Shown: positions 10,029 to 18,558, numbered from the stretch's first letter. The stretch: DNA of 64,000 nucleotides from Streptococcus cuniculi (GCF_001921845.1 NZ_MSJM01000001.1:276437-340436), one strand, 5' to 3'. Translations and numbers: made by a program. The notes: a model not told the origin generated them from the letters alone.

Positions 10029-11715
10029 GCGGCTCTCGATTCTTCCAGGTTAGCCAGCCAATCAAGCCTAGGAGCAGGGCTTGTGGTAGCAGAATTTCGA
10101 TACTTGGATAAAGACCGATGACATCAAGAGTCGGAATACCCTTGACCACATGACTAGGCAATATATTGGTCAATTGAAGGGCGTGCAGGCTCACTCCCAG
10201 CATCTTAAAGGCGAGACCATAAATCAGCCATGTTAGGTAGAAAAAGACCTTGTGCGGTTTGATTTTACTCGTCGTTTTCAGCATGACAAATGCTAGGATG
10301 ACCAAGACTAGGAAGGCCAAAGCGATACCCAGTAGGAAATCCTGCAAGGTGATTTTGGGCAGAATCCCTGCATAAAAGAGAATGGTTTCTGCCCCCTCAC
10401 GAAAGACCGCTAGAAAACTAAGAGCAAACATGGAAACAAAACTACCGCTTGCGGTGACCACGCGCATCTGTTGTTCCATATAAGCATTCCACTTCTTGAC
10501 CGAAGACTTACTGTGGAGCCAGATACCAATCACAATCATCATGATGACCGCCACAATCCCGACTGCCCCTTCGATGATTTCACGATTCGCACCTGATGAG
10601 AGCCTAGGGAAAAATTGCTGCAAAGCAAGCGCCAGGAGGGCACTAGCTAACAGACCCGCAAGTGCCCCACCATAGACCCATGTCAAACCTTTTTTCTGCC
10701 TGCTAGCTTTTAAGGTGGAGACTAAGACCATGACGATGAGAAGGGCCTCAACCCCCTCACGCAACAAAATCAACATGGCATCAAAAACATTGTAGCTGGC
10801 CGAGGTGTCAATGCTAGACAAATCCGCAATCAGCTGGGCTAATCTTTCCTGATAAGCAGGCTCTTCCCCTCGCACCATGATAACAGGCGACTCACTCTCC
10901 ACCCGGGTATACAGGCTAGGATTTCGCGTGCTGACATCGCCCTCAATGGTCGGCCAAATGGTGATAAATTCCTTCATCAGAGAAGCACCCTTGGTCTTGT
11001 CATCAGCTTCAAAGGCGGTCTTTGCCTGCACTAAGAGGTCAAGCCCGTCTTTTAAGGTCAAATTGGTCGCAGCTGTCACCACTTCCTTGCCATCAATAAA
11101 CTCTTGAATAGCAGTTTGCAAGTCGTCAAAAGAGGCCTGAATACTGCTATAGTCCACAGGTTCTGTCTCAATGCTACTGCGCAAGAACGAAATAGCCGTC
11201 TCAATCTTTCCATAATGACCTGTACTGGTATCGCGGACAATCCCCTCATTGACCGTCCAAGTGCTATTTAACTTTTTGTACTGCTCCTTGATTGCTACGA
11301 TGTCCTTGCTGTCAATAGCAACCTGCAACTGCTCGTAATAAGGTACGAGTTTATTCATCAACTTCTCTTTTTCAGCTTCAACATCAACTGGGTGTTGCTC
11401 GGCATCAAAGTCCAAGAGAGCTTTTGAAACAGCAACCAAATTTTCTTCTGACGGTGTCTTTTCTAATTCCACAAGGCGTTTTTCTACCCGCTGACCCGCC
11501 TTAGAATCATGGTTATCAACCTGCGTGAAATCTGCCTGCAGTTGAGCAATCAGCTGCTCTGCTCTTTCCTTATCCCCTTTGTTCAAGGCTGTAGTCGCAT
11601 CTGTAATCGTGATAAAGAGATGACTATAGGACTCTTTTGCAAATACCGGGCTGGTAAATAAAGCAAGAACCAATACCGCAACCAGCACCAGTCTATTCAA
11701 ATAAGGCTTGACCAA
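10018..11715 (-). CDS. efeU: High-affinity iron permease EfeU (FTR1 family) with a large extracytoplasmic N-domain
   Basis: A 565-residue protein. A Sec signal peptide (1-26, ending VFA|K) is followed by about 280 helical, Lys/Glu-rich residues outside the membrane, then the FTR1 permease. The two iron-binding R-E-G-x-E motifs are intact (REGVE at 319-323, REGAE at 439-443) within a seven-helix bundle. The outer part looks like two helical repeats (VDNHDSKAGQRVEKRL; TSTGHYGKIETAISFL) of the kind found fused to EfeU in Gram-positives. It overlaps both the efeB end and the tatC start, so translation is coupled. It imports iron delivered by EfeO and EfeB. Confidence 0.92.
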   Translation of the reverse strand: MVKPYLNRLVLVAVLVLALFTSPVFAKESYSHLFITITDATTALNKGDKERAEQLIAQLQADFTQVDNHDSKAGQRVEKRLVELEKTPSEENLVAVSKALLDFDAEQHPVDVEAEKEKLMNKLVPYYEQLQVAIDSKDIVAIKEQYKKLNSTWTVNEGIVRDTSTGHYGKIETAISFLRSSIETEPVDYSSIQASFDDLQTAIQEFIDGKEVVTAATNLTLKDGLDLLVQAKTAFEADDKTKGASLMKEFITIWPTIEGDVSTRNPSLYTRVESESPVIMVRGEEPAYQERLAQLIADLSSIDTSASYNVFDAMLILLREGVEALLIVMVLVSTLKASRQKKGLTWVYGGALAGLLASALLALALQQFFPRLSSGANREIIEGAVGIVAVIMMIVIGIWLHSKSSVKKWNAYMEQQMRVVTASGSFVSMFALSFLAVFREGAETILFYAGILPKITLQDFLLGIALAFLVLVILAFVMLKTTSKIKPHKVFFYLTWLIYGLAFKMLGVSLHALQLTNILPSHVVKGIPTLDVIGLYPSIEILLPQALLLGLIGWLTWKNREPHED

Positions 11716-12925
11716 TGTACTCTCCTTTTTTCACCCCAGCAAAACAGGCAAATAAGCCACTTCCAACATGCGTGATGTATTCATTTAACTTGTCTACATT
11801 TCCGAGATTATTTTGAATGGTGATAAACTGTTCTGGATCTTTTTGGAATGAAATAAAGAGCAAACCTGAATCGAATTGTCCTGTTTTTTCATCAATCCCA
11901 TCAGAATAAGAATAGGCCCTGCGATAGATTTCAACACCCGTCTCCTTAGCAAGGCGGACATGGGAATCCACCGGCACAACTGGCTCGCCCTTATCGTCTT
12001 TCAAATCGAGATCCACTTCATCAAACTCATCTTTTTGCCCAAAGGCTGCGCCACTTTCCTTGTAACGACCGAAGGTATTTTCTTGCTCTTTCAGGCTAGT
12101 CCTATCCCACGTTTCTAAGAACATCTGAATCCTGCGCACCGCCATATAGGTACCACCCCGCATCCAATCGGCCCCATCACACCAGATGACTTCCTTGAAC
12201 TCTTCTTCCGTCTTGCCATTAGCCGTTCCGTCCTTAAAGCCAAAGAGGTTTCTCGGGGTTTCCTTGCGATTGCCGAGCGCCGCAAATCCTGCCTGACTCC
12301 ACTTCATGGTCACCGCATGGCGGGCCTTTCTCACCAGATTTCTGACCGCATGAAAGGCTACCTGCTCATCATCTGCACAGGCCTGAATGACGATGTCTCC
12401 CCCTGTATATGTTTCCTTGAGTTGATCGCGCGGAAATACAGGTAAATCCCGAAATTCTTTTGGCTTTTTACTATCCAAGCCCAACTTGGTCAAAAAGGCA
12501 GGTGAAATGCCAAACGTCAGGGTCAGGCGATGCGGATTGAGACCAACGGTTTCTCCTGTATCAAATGGCGGAAGATAGCTATTAGCCCCGTCTTCTTTGA
12601 CCAACTGCCCGCTCACCAATTTCTCGCTATAATCTGTCCAGTCCTTAAACATCTGGATGACTTCAGCCTTGTCTGTTGAATGCAAGTCCAGCACCACAAA
12701 ATAGACATTTTTTTGCATCGGCGTCACGATCCCTGCCTGGTGCTCACCATAAAAGGCAAGCTCTTCTCCACCGTCAGCTTTCGCGCTTTCTCCCATCACT
12801 TTTTTAGCGAAAAAAGCAGATGCACCAGAGGCACCGAGCGCAAGCCCAGCCCCTCCTATACCTGCTTTTTTGAGAAATTCACGACGATCCATTTTCTTAT
12901 CAAACCATTTTTCGTCTTTTGTCAT
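11693..12925 (-). CDS. efeB: Tat-exported Dyp-type haem peroxidase EfeB
   Basis: A 410-residue dye-decolourising peroxidase. The N-terminus has a clear twin-arginine signal, MDRREFLKKAG (Arg14-Arg15), then a hydrophobic Gly/Ala stretch. The GxxDG motif appears as GFKDG with catalytic Asp232. The likely haem-ligand His322 is in DSHVRLAKE, followed by RRAYSY. It probably oxidises Fe(II) or handles haem iron outside the cell for EfeU. It starts 3 bp after efeO and overlaps efeU by 23 bp. It is the only evident Tat substrate in this window and shares its operon with the Tat translocase. Confidence 0.95.
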   Translation of the reverse strand: MTKDEKWFDKKMDRREFLKKAGIGGAGLALGASGASAFFAKKVMGESAKADGGEELAFYGEHQAGIVTPMQKNVYFVVLDLHSTDKAEVIQMFKDWTDYSEKLVSGQLVKEDGANSYLPPFDTGETVGLNPHRLTLTFGISPAFLTKLGLDSKKPKEFRDLPVFPRDQLKETYTGGDIVIQACADDEQVAFHAVRNLVRKARHAVTMKWSQAGFAALGNRKETPRNLFGFKDGTANGKTEEEFKEVIWCDGADWMRGGTYMAVRRIQMFLETWDRTSLKEQENTFGRYKESGAAFGQKDEFDEVDLDLKDDKGEPVVPVDSHVRLAKETGVEIYRRAYSYSDGIDEKTGQFDSGLLFISFQKDPEQFITIQNNLGNVDKLNEYITHVGSGLFACFAGVKKGEYIGQALFE

Positions 12926-12928
12926 TGT

Positions 12929-13789
12929 TTACTTCCCGTCCAAGATAATCCCCATTTGAGACAGCGGCTCACCTAGCTTGGTCACAGCTTCTGCCAAGGT
13001 TTTGGTGTCTTCCGCACTCAAATCTGTGTAGAGTTTATAGTGTGTATCATCTGTCATGTACTTGTCAAGCAGACCATTGACATTCTGGAATTCTTTTTCA
13101 AGGGTGCTGACCAGATTCGCGTCTTTTGCTTCGAGCATTGGCTTGAAGAGCTCAAAAATCTTCTCTGCTCCTTCGATATTGGCTCTAAAGTCATACAAGT
13201 CCGTATGAGAATAGACTTCTTCTTCCCCTGTAATCTTGCTAGTTGCTACTTCGTTGAGCAAATCAACCGCCCCTGTCAACATGATGTCTGGTGTGACTTC
13301 AACAGTCGCAATCTTGGCCTTCAATTCCTTGATGTCATTGACCAACTGGTCGGCGTATGCTTCCGTTCCAGCTGTCGTATTGTCCTCCCAGAGGATTTTT
13401 TCAATGCGGTGGAAACCTGACCAACCGTCTTCGGTCTTGTTTTCTTCCATGTAGTCCACTAGACGGAAGTCGATTTTCACGTCTGACTCACCAAAACTTT
13501 CTGCAATCGGCTCTGAACGCTCATAGGCCATGCGGATGACAGGATAGACTGCTTTGGCTTCTTCTAATTTGCCGTCTTTGAGCAATTGGGCAAAGTTTTC
13601 TGTGTCTGTCAATAACTGACCGATTTGCTCTTCGACAAAGGTCTTGTAATCAGATGTCGCCTTGTCCAATGCTGTTTGATCGACTTGCATGGTCGTGCTT
13701 TCTTGTGTTGTCTCCGTTTTCGGCGCTGTTGTCGCACAGGCCGTTAATAAAACCGCAGATGATAGTAGGATAATCCCAAGTTTTTTCAT
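12929..13789 (-). CDS. efeO: Iron-uptake lipoprotein EfeO (M75/imelysin family)
   Basis: A 286-residue lipoprotein with lipobox LTAC and lipidated Cys18. The mature part is the helical M75 imelysin-like domain with the metal-site motif GFHRIEKILWED. It lacks the N-terminal cupredoxin domain of E. coli EfeO, as is usual in Firmicutes. It is the first gene of efeO-efeB-efeU-tatC-tatA, and the promoter and a palindrome lie upstream. It is inferred to capture iron and pass it to EfeU. Confidence 0.93.
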   Translation of the reverse strand: MKKLGIILLSSAVLLTACATTAPKTETTQESTTMQVDQTALDKATSDYKTFVEEQIGQLLTDTENFAQLLKDGKLEEAKAVYPVIRMAYERSEPIAESFGESDVKIDFRLVDYMEENKTEDGWSGFHRIEKILWEDNTTAGTEAYADQLVNDIKELKAKIATVEVTPDIMLTGAVDLLNEVATSKITGEEEVYSHTDLYDFRANIEGAEKIFELFKPMLEAKDANLVSTLEKEFQNVNGLLDKYMTDDTHYKLYTDLSAEDTKTLAEAVTKLGEPLSQMGIILDGK

Positions 13790-13819
13790 TATCGTTCCCT
13801 TTCTTAAAAACCTACCTCC

Positions 13820-13847
13820 ATTATAGCACAGTTTCTCTCATTTTCAA
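13820..13847 (-). promoter_or_regulatory. Sigma-A promoter of the efe-tat operon
   Basis: TTGAAA, 16 bp, TATAAT on the minus strand. The -10 is extended by TGC. Confidence 0.7.
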
Positions 13848-13869
13848 GCAATTATCTGACAATTTTAAT

Positions 13870-13894
13870 GTTGATTAGAATGATACTAATCAAC
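13870..13894. promoter_or_regulatory. Perfect palindrome upstream of efeO, candidate metal-regulator site
   Basis: GTTGATTAG, 7 bp, CTAATCAAC, with nine-base perfect arms, 22 bp upstream of the -35. The size and AT-rich TGATTAG core resemble sites for Fur/PerR-type proteins. The assignment is inference. Confidence 0.45.
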
Positions 13895-13900
13895 GATTAT

Positions 13901-13920
13901 CCTGTGTGTACTCGCACAGG
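13901..13920. other. Short GC hairpin
   Basis: CCTGTG, 8-base loop, CACAGG, immediately beyond the efeO palindrome. Role unknown. Confidence 0.3.
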
Positions 13921-13984
13921 AATTGACATCTATCCATACGAAAAAGCCGAAAATCTCAACTAAAGAAGAATAGGCGGCATTCAA

Positions 13985-14114
13985 AAAAGAGGTGGGGAGT
14001 GAGACAAATATAACCTAAGAAGAGCATAAAACTAAAACCCAGAAGTTCCGTCAATAGAACTTCTGGGTTTTTGAGTAGTCAGGAAATATTTATCCCAACC
14101 TCCACTCCCTTTTA
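13985..14114. repeat. Inverted-repeat element carrying a bidirectional terminator
   Basis: The outer arms are related (AAAAGAGGTGGGGAGTGAGA; on the other side the reverse complement of TCCCAACCTCCACTCCC). They enclose a perfect 15-bp stem AAAACCCAGAAGTTC/GAACTTCTGGGTTTT at 14034-14071. A relative of the outer arms occurs at 51786-51953. It fills most of the 342-bp gap between efeO and the LPxTG gene and probably ends transcription of the latter. Confidence 0.6.
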
Positions 14115-14131
14115 TCGTCTGCTAGACGAAA

Positions 14132-15856
14132 TTAATCTTTTCTGGTGCGGTATACAAATCCTGCTAGAACAAGTAAGGCAAATCCTAGGACACCCATCCA
14201 GATAGAAGTAGTTGTACCTGTACGTGGAAGAAGCATGCGTCGTTTGCCCGGTACTTTAGCAACTGGTGGCGGGGTTGACCCTGAGCTTGGTGGAAGCGAT
14301 GTGCTACTGGTGCTTGTGGAGCTGCTTGGTTCTGTAGAGGAACTTGTGCTTGTTGAACTACTTGGCTCCGTAGAGGAGCTTGTGCTTGGAGTGCTTGAGG
14401 ATGGTGGCGGAGTTGGTGTTGGTTTTTTCTTGTTGGTAAATGTACCAAGCTCCACTACTGCACCATCTTCTGAAATGGTCACTTCACGAGTCTCATTGCT
14501 CAAAGCATAGCCATCGATGGTTGATTTTTCAGCAAGCGTGTAGGTTCCATGAACAATATCCTTAAAGGTTGCAATTCCGTTTGAGTCTGTCTTTGCTTCT
14601 GCAATAATCTTGTCTCCCTGTTTCAGGACAAAGACAACGCCTGGCAAGACTTTCGCTTTATCATCCGCATCAACTTTGGTTACTTTAACGCTCCCCTTAA
14701 TTGGCCGATTTTCAAAATCGGCTACTTCAACTACCTGATCCAATTCTGAAATCACGATTTCGCGGCTTTCCTGACTCAAGACATAGCCATCAACCGTTGA
14801 AACTTCAGTTAAGGTATAGGTTCCCTTAGTAAGGCCTTCAAAAAGAGCGACACCATTTGCATCTGTTGTTGCTCTGGCAATTTCCTTGTCACCTTGTTTC
14901 AAGGCAAAGACAACGCCTGGCAACAATTTAGACTTGTCGTCCGCATCAACTTTCGTGACCTTGACACTCCCCTTGATTTGCTTGTTCTCAATGTTGCCTA
15001 AGGAGATGTACTGATGGTCTTCATCAATCGTTACTTCTCTTGGTTCAAAATTAATGGCATAGCCATCCACAGTCGATTTTTCAACAAGGGTATAAGTCCC
15101 TTCTGGAATATCCTCAAACCGTACAATCCCATGCCCATCCGACGTTGCTGTATATAGTTCCTGATTTCCCTGTCTTAAAGCAAAGACGACACCTGCTAAA
15201 GCATATACTGTGGAAGAACTCTTTTCATTTGCCGCCCGAGACTTAACGACCACACCGCCCCTAGAAGGTGGTTGCTGATAGATAATTGTAGAAGAGACAT
15301 AACAACCTTGTGGCGCGTCACTTGCTCCAGCAGACTTAACAACAACGCCACCATTATTGCTAGGTACTTGAATCACTACGCTCGGATTGAACCCAGGAGG
15401 ACATGGAACATCTGACAGTTTCCGAAAATCAATGACCCCTGTGACCCTCTTCTTATTTTTTACCTTGTAATGAACAGTTGGCTCATTTCCCTGAGTCAAA
15501 TCAATGGTTCCTACAGGATTTTCAGGTAACTTATAACCGGAAGGAGGCGTTATTTCTTCAATTCTATAGACCCCTAGAGGTAATGGAGCAACAGACGCTA
15601 TACCCTTACTATCCGTGATAACAGTTGCTACTTCTGTGCCATTTGCATCGGAAACCTTAAAAATCGCCCCTGCTAGTTTTTGGTTCTCATTTTTGCTATC
15701 TACTTTTTCAATTTGAATACCTTTACGAGGGAGGTTTTGTCCACCATCCGTATCTACTGCAACTACCTGTCCCATACTAGTAATCGTACTGGCTAGCAAA
15801 CCTAGCGCTGCACCAAGGTATAGGAACTTTTTCAACATTTTTTTCATCTTGTTCAC
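14132..15856 (-). CDS. LPxTG-anchored surface protein with Cna-B/SpaA-like repeats
   Basis: A 574-residue cell-wall protein. Signal peptide about 1-34. Domain 1 (46-135) is a SpaA/Cna-B fold (IEKVDSKNENQKLAGAIFKV...SGY). Residues 139-215 are an unusual insert with Cys152 and Cys185 and two copies of GGVVVKS (169-175, 200-206). Three further Cna-B units follow; two are near-identical (GSVKVTKVDADDK, LPGVVF.LKQGDK, GTYTL.E.STxDGY). A Ser/Thr/Pro stalk precedes sortase signal LPRTG (543-547), a hydrophobic span and tail RTRKD. Lys and Glu/Asn positions typical of isopeptide bonds are present. It is likely an adhesin or pilin-like protein. No sortase or pilus partner genes lie beside it, which argues against a full pilus locus. 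Confidence 0.88.
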   Translation of the reverse strand: MNKMKKMLKKFLYLGAALGLLASTITSMGQVVAVDTDGGQNLPRKGIQIEKVDSKNENQKLAGAIFKVSDANGTEVATVITDSKGIASVAPLPLGVYRIEEITPPSGYKLPENPVGTIDLTQGNEPTVHYKVKNKKRVTGVIDFRKLSDVPCPPGFNPSVVIQVPSNNGGVVVKSAGASDAPQGCYVSSTIIYQQPPSRGGVVVKSRAANEKSSSTVYALAGVVFALRQGNQELYTATSDGHGIVRFEDIPEGTYTLVEKSTVDGYAINFEPREVTIDEDHQYISLGNIENKQIKGSVKVTKVDADDKSKLLPGVVFALKQGDKEIARATTDANGVALFEGLTKGTYTLTEVSTVDGYVLSQESREIVISELDQVVEVADFENRPIKGSVKVTKVDADDKAKVLPGVVFVLKQGDKIIAEAKTDSNGIATFKDIVHGTYTLAEKSTIDGYALSNETREVTISEDGAVVELGTFTNKKKPTPTPPPSSSTPSTSSSTEPSSSTSTSSSTEPSSSTSTSSTSLPPSSGSTPPPVAKVPGKRRMLLPRTGTTTSIWMGVLGFALLVLAGFVYRTRKD

Positions 15857-16150
15857 AATCCTTATATATTATTTTTTACACTTTCTATTCCGAGAGAAAA
15901 GTGTACTAGCTAGTCTTGTTCACTTCTTGTATCTGACATGAAGTGAAGTAGTTATTCTACATCCTCGCCTCACTCTAGTCAGCGAAACGACAATGCCCAC
16001 CCTTATCTGATTTCTGTTGTATTCTAACTAATAAAATACAGTCCCCTTTCTCCACCTATTTCCGCATCATCTTATTTACGCGATAAAAGCTAGATTTCAT
16101 ACGAATGTACACAAAACTAGCTTCTCTATTTTTTCCTAACACTTATATAC

Positions 16151-16179
16151 ATTATACCCCCAGACTAGCATTTTTGCAA
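16151..16179 (-). promoter_or_regulatory. Sigma-A promoter of the LPxTG gene
   Basis: TTGCAA, 17 bp, TATAAT on the minus strand, placed about 300 bp before the start codon. This implies an unusually long leader. Confidence 0.6.
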
Positions 16180-16379
16180 CCGTTCTCACATTGCCTACCC
16201 CCGAAAATAAACAAGATGAAATTCAAGCAAGAGCACTTTCATAGATATTTTCAAAAAGAATAGAAAGAAAACCGATACTATTCATATTATCCGAACATTA
16301 TTTGTAGTTATTTACACGAAAGAAGCTATTTCCCAAACATTTTAAAAATATATGTTTTGTGTAAATTTTGAATACAAAC

Positions 16380-16403
16380 AAAAAGAGGGAACCCCTCTTT
16401 TAA
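16380..16403 (-). terminator. Terminator after the tipC-like gene
   Basis: AAAAGAGGGG/CCCTCTTTTT hairpin with T-run on the minus strand. Confidence 0.75.
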
Positions 16404-16454
16404 CAACCAACAAACACTTTAAAAACTAGTCCCTCGAAAAGACCTTGGTTGGAC

Positions 16455-17081
16455 TTACGGATGAATGCTTTCCTCACCAACCAGAACGACATGCCCCCAA
16501 TTATCTTTTGTAAAACGACTTGGATAGACACGGAGCCAGTCTGGAATCAGTCTTTCTTTTATCAAGTTATCTCCTATTTCAAAATAATCCTTACAATTTA
16601 AGTTATTCTCTCGGAAATATTGCTTTAGGGCATATTCTTGTTGAAATGACTCTGAAAATACACGAAATTCTCTTTTCAATAAATTTGAATCATGTTCATA
16701 CAAATAGCTCATTTGAAGAATATCTGAAGATTCAAGTCTATAGTTTATTATTATAGAAATATTTCCATTTTTCAACTGATCATTAGGATATAAAAAATTA
16801 TATACTATACTTACTATATGTTCAGGAAGCGTTTCCTTTTTGTACTTCTCACTTATCACTCCATAAAGTAGCCCTCCCGTCTTCTTATCTTCTATATCTG
16901 GTAAATTATCCAGAGTAGAATTCGTCCGTAAAAAAGCAGTTGTCGCATGATGGTACTCATCATGATAAATTTCTTCAAAGATATTGCTATACCTCGGTCT
17001 CAAAGCAAGCAAAGTGACTGGCAGCAACACGGTAAGCAATATTAATAAAGTTATCGCATAAATTGTTTTTTTTTTGTTCAT
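16455..17081 (-). CDS. TipC-like immunity protein
   Basis: A 208-residue protein starting MNKKKTIYAI, with one N-terminal membrane helix and an outer domain. The stretches SNIFEEIYHDEY near the start, KTGGLLYGVISEKY, VYNFLYPNDQ and the end LIPDWLRVYPSRFTKDNWG resemble TipC. TipC is the streptococcal immunity protein against the lipid II-degrading, T7SS-exported toxin TelC. The assignment is by recall of family features, so moderate. The gene is fused in frame at its front to a toxin remnant. It follows that remnant, the usual toxin-then-immunity order, but no intact TelC is present. Confidence 0.6.
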   Translation of the reverse strand: MNKKKTIYAITLLILLTVLLPVTLLALRPRYSNIFEEIYHDEYHHATTAFLRTNSTLDNLPDIEDKKTGGLLYGVISEKYKKETLPEHIVSIVYNFLYPNDQLKNGNISIIINYRLESSDILQMSYLYEHDSNLLKREFRVFSESFQQEYALKQYFRENNLNCKDYFEIGDNLIKERLIPDWLRVYPSRFTKDNWGHVVLVGEESIHP

Positions 17082-17748
17082 AATATCTCTTTCAATTGCT
17101 CCTGCTAAAGCCCAACCGCCTTTTCCAGAACTATACGCATCATAGCCCGAGAGGATAGCGCCTGAAGCGCCAATCCCTCCTGCAGTCACCAATACTTTCT
17201 TCCAATCTACCTTCTTCAAGAAGTTAGCTGTCTGCTTACCTATCCGCTTTGCAGTCGTACAAACATGTTTGTACATCTTCTGGAGTGCTTTCCCCCAATT
17301 ACGGAAGAGGTTGCCCCCTTCGCGGGTCTTAGGTGTTGTCTTGAGACCTGTAGCTTGGGTATATTCATCTCGAATATGTTGTTGACGGCGCTGAACTGCT
17401 TGAGCTTGAGCCTGCGCTTGTTGTTGGGAGGCATAGAAAGAAGCGCTTGGATAATAGGCTTGTGGTCCCGATGCTTGATAACTTACTCTTCGTTGTTGAT
17501 AGTTATTCCACTGCTGAGCTGCCCAGTTCCTAGCCTTGTTAACCTGAGTACCAACCCAGTTAGCTGCTTGGCTTACCTTATTGCTGACCCAATTAACCGC
17601 ATGAGAGGCTGCGCTCTTAAGCTCCGCGGGCTCAAACTCCTTCAGATACCGCATTAATCGCAAGACTGATCATAATGCTACCGAGAGTAACTTTACCACC
17701 CTATACCACATCTACAATCGTATAAACTGCGAAATCACCTAGAAAATT
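17082..17748 (-). pseudogene. Remnant of a polymorphic-toxin-type protein (linker/pre-toxin part)
   Basis: The readable part begins in one frame (NFLGDFAVYTIVDVV, stop TAG, GGKVTLGSIMISLAINAVSEGV). It then shifts frame near 17645 to EFEPAELKSAASHAVNWVSN and runs to GGWALAGAIERDI just before the tipC start. The second part is Ala/Gln/Trp-rich with a hydrophobic Gly-rich end (VTAGGIGASGAILSGYDAY), like linkers that precede C-terminal toxin domains in large secreted toxins. At least one stop and one frameshift make it a pseudogene. The toxin domain itself is missing. Which toxin class it came from (LXG, Rhs or other) is uncertain. Confidence 0.6.
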
Positions 17749-17766
17749 CTAGATGATTTCTTGTAT

Positions 17767-18309
17767 TTAGTCGAATCCAACTCCGCCTGTTATTTGGGTA
17801 ATCAAACTTAAATGTTCTAGAGTCCTAACTTTATCAATATTGGATACATTCTTCTGACCTCCCAGTGCTAAGAGTGGAACAAATCCAAAGCACTGTTCAT
17901 AACTTAAAGGGCCTAAGTGGCGAACAGCTTCTTCATATAGCTTAATTTCAAAGTACTCTTCTAAGAGTTCTTCGTCTTCCAAATCTTCTAAGAAATAGTG
18001 CATATTCTCCAAAACAGATATAAAGTCACCATCTTTATATCTCACTATTCTCAAATACTTCTGCTCTTCTAAAGTAATAATATCACCAAAAGCAGTTATA
18101 AAAATTGGAATGGCCAGCTCACCTCTGAAATATGTCCTTCGAACAAACTCCAAATAATCATCAGGATTAATCACTTTTAAATAACCATTAAGTAGATATC
18201 CTAACCCTTGATTTTTCCACAATTGCAATAATTCACTCGGAATACGATTACAATATTTATCAATTACATCACTAGGCATAGATGAAATTGTAGAAAATTT
18301 TAATAACAT
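17767..18309 (-). CDS. GAD-like/DUF1851 (Tdi1-type) immunity protein
   Basis: A 180-residue soluble protein. The pattern IPSELLQLWKNQGLGYLLNGYLKVINPDDY, AIPIFITAFGDIITLE..KYLRIVRYKDGD, and FGFVPLLALGG in the last third matches the GAD-like plus DUF1851 architecture of Tdi1-type immunity proteins. AGGAGG lies upstream of the start. The reading frame just before it ends in TAG overlapping that ribosome binding site, as toxin genes do before their immunity gene. It is an orphan, because only a 59-codon tail of the upstream gene remains. Confidence 0.65.
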   Translation of the reverse strand: MLLKFSTISSMPSDVIDKYCNRIPSELLQLWKNQGLGYLLNGYLKVINPDDYLEFVRRTYFRGELAIPIFITAFGDIITLEEQKYLRIVRYKDGDFISVLENMHYFLEDLEDEELLEEYFEIKLYEEAVRHLGPLSYEQCFGFVPLLALGGQKNVSNIDKVRTLEHLSLITQITGGVGFD

Positions 18310-18318
18310 AACTACCTC

Positions 18319-18498
18319 CTATTGAACCAACTTGATATTCAAATAAATTTTACTCAAATCCTCATAATGTATTGTTCGAACGATTTCATCTACTGTAACA
18401 AGTTTATACCTTAAACTGCCTTTTATGTTTTCGACTTTGACCGATGACATCATATAGACACTCTTAATATTTAGAGGCAACGGAAAGAATGGCTCTTT
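18319..18498 (-). pseudogene. C-terminal tail of a lost gene, probably the cognate toxin
   Basis: A 59-codon open stretch on the minus strand with protein-like composition (SVYMMSSVKVENIKGSLR, then YKLVTVDEIVRTIHYEDLSK and IYLNIKLVQ) ends in TAG, overlapping the AGGAGG of the immunity gene. The first ATG pair is at 18448-18453 and has no ribosome binding site. The frame is closed upstream by a stop. The position fits the end of the toxin partner, cut by deletion. It could instead be a very small gene. Confidence 0.45.
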
Positions 18499-18532
18499 TT
18501 ATGGGGAGTCAGTTGAGAGCCTTCTGCTTATC

Positions 18533-18558
18533 AAAAGAGAGGCAATCAAGTCCTCTCT
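18533..18558 (-). terminator. Terminator overlapping the kinase stop
   Basis: Minus strand AGAGAGG / CCTCTCT followed by TTTT. Confidence 0.6.

Larger units (their letters stand above)
15857..16454. other. 598-bp gap: long 5' leader of the LPxTG gene and terminator of the tipC-like gene
   Basis: No coding frame is convincing. The section nearest 15856 would be an approximately 290-nt untranslated leader if the promoter at 16151-16179 is used. The rest is AT-rich, with the terminator at 16380-16403. Confidence 0.5.

Noticed and set aside
14280..14420. Tandem repeats resembling a CRISPR array or VNTR
   Set aside because: These encode the Ser/Thr/Pro stalk of the LPxTG protein and have no spacer structure. 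No CRISPR array was seen in the window.
14132..15856. Pilus backbone gene of a pilus island
   Set aside because: No sortase C or other pilin gene lies nearby, so only a pilin-like surface protein is claimed.
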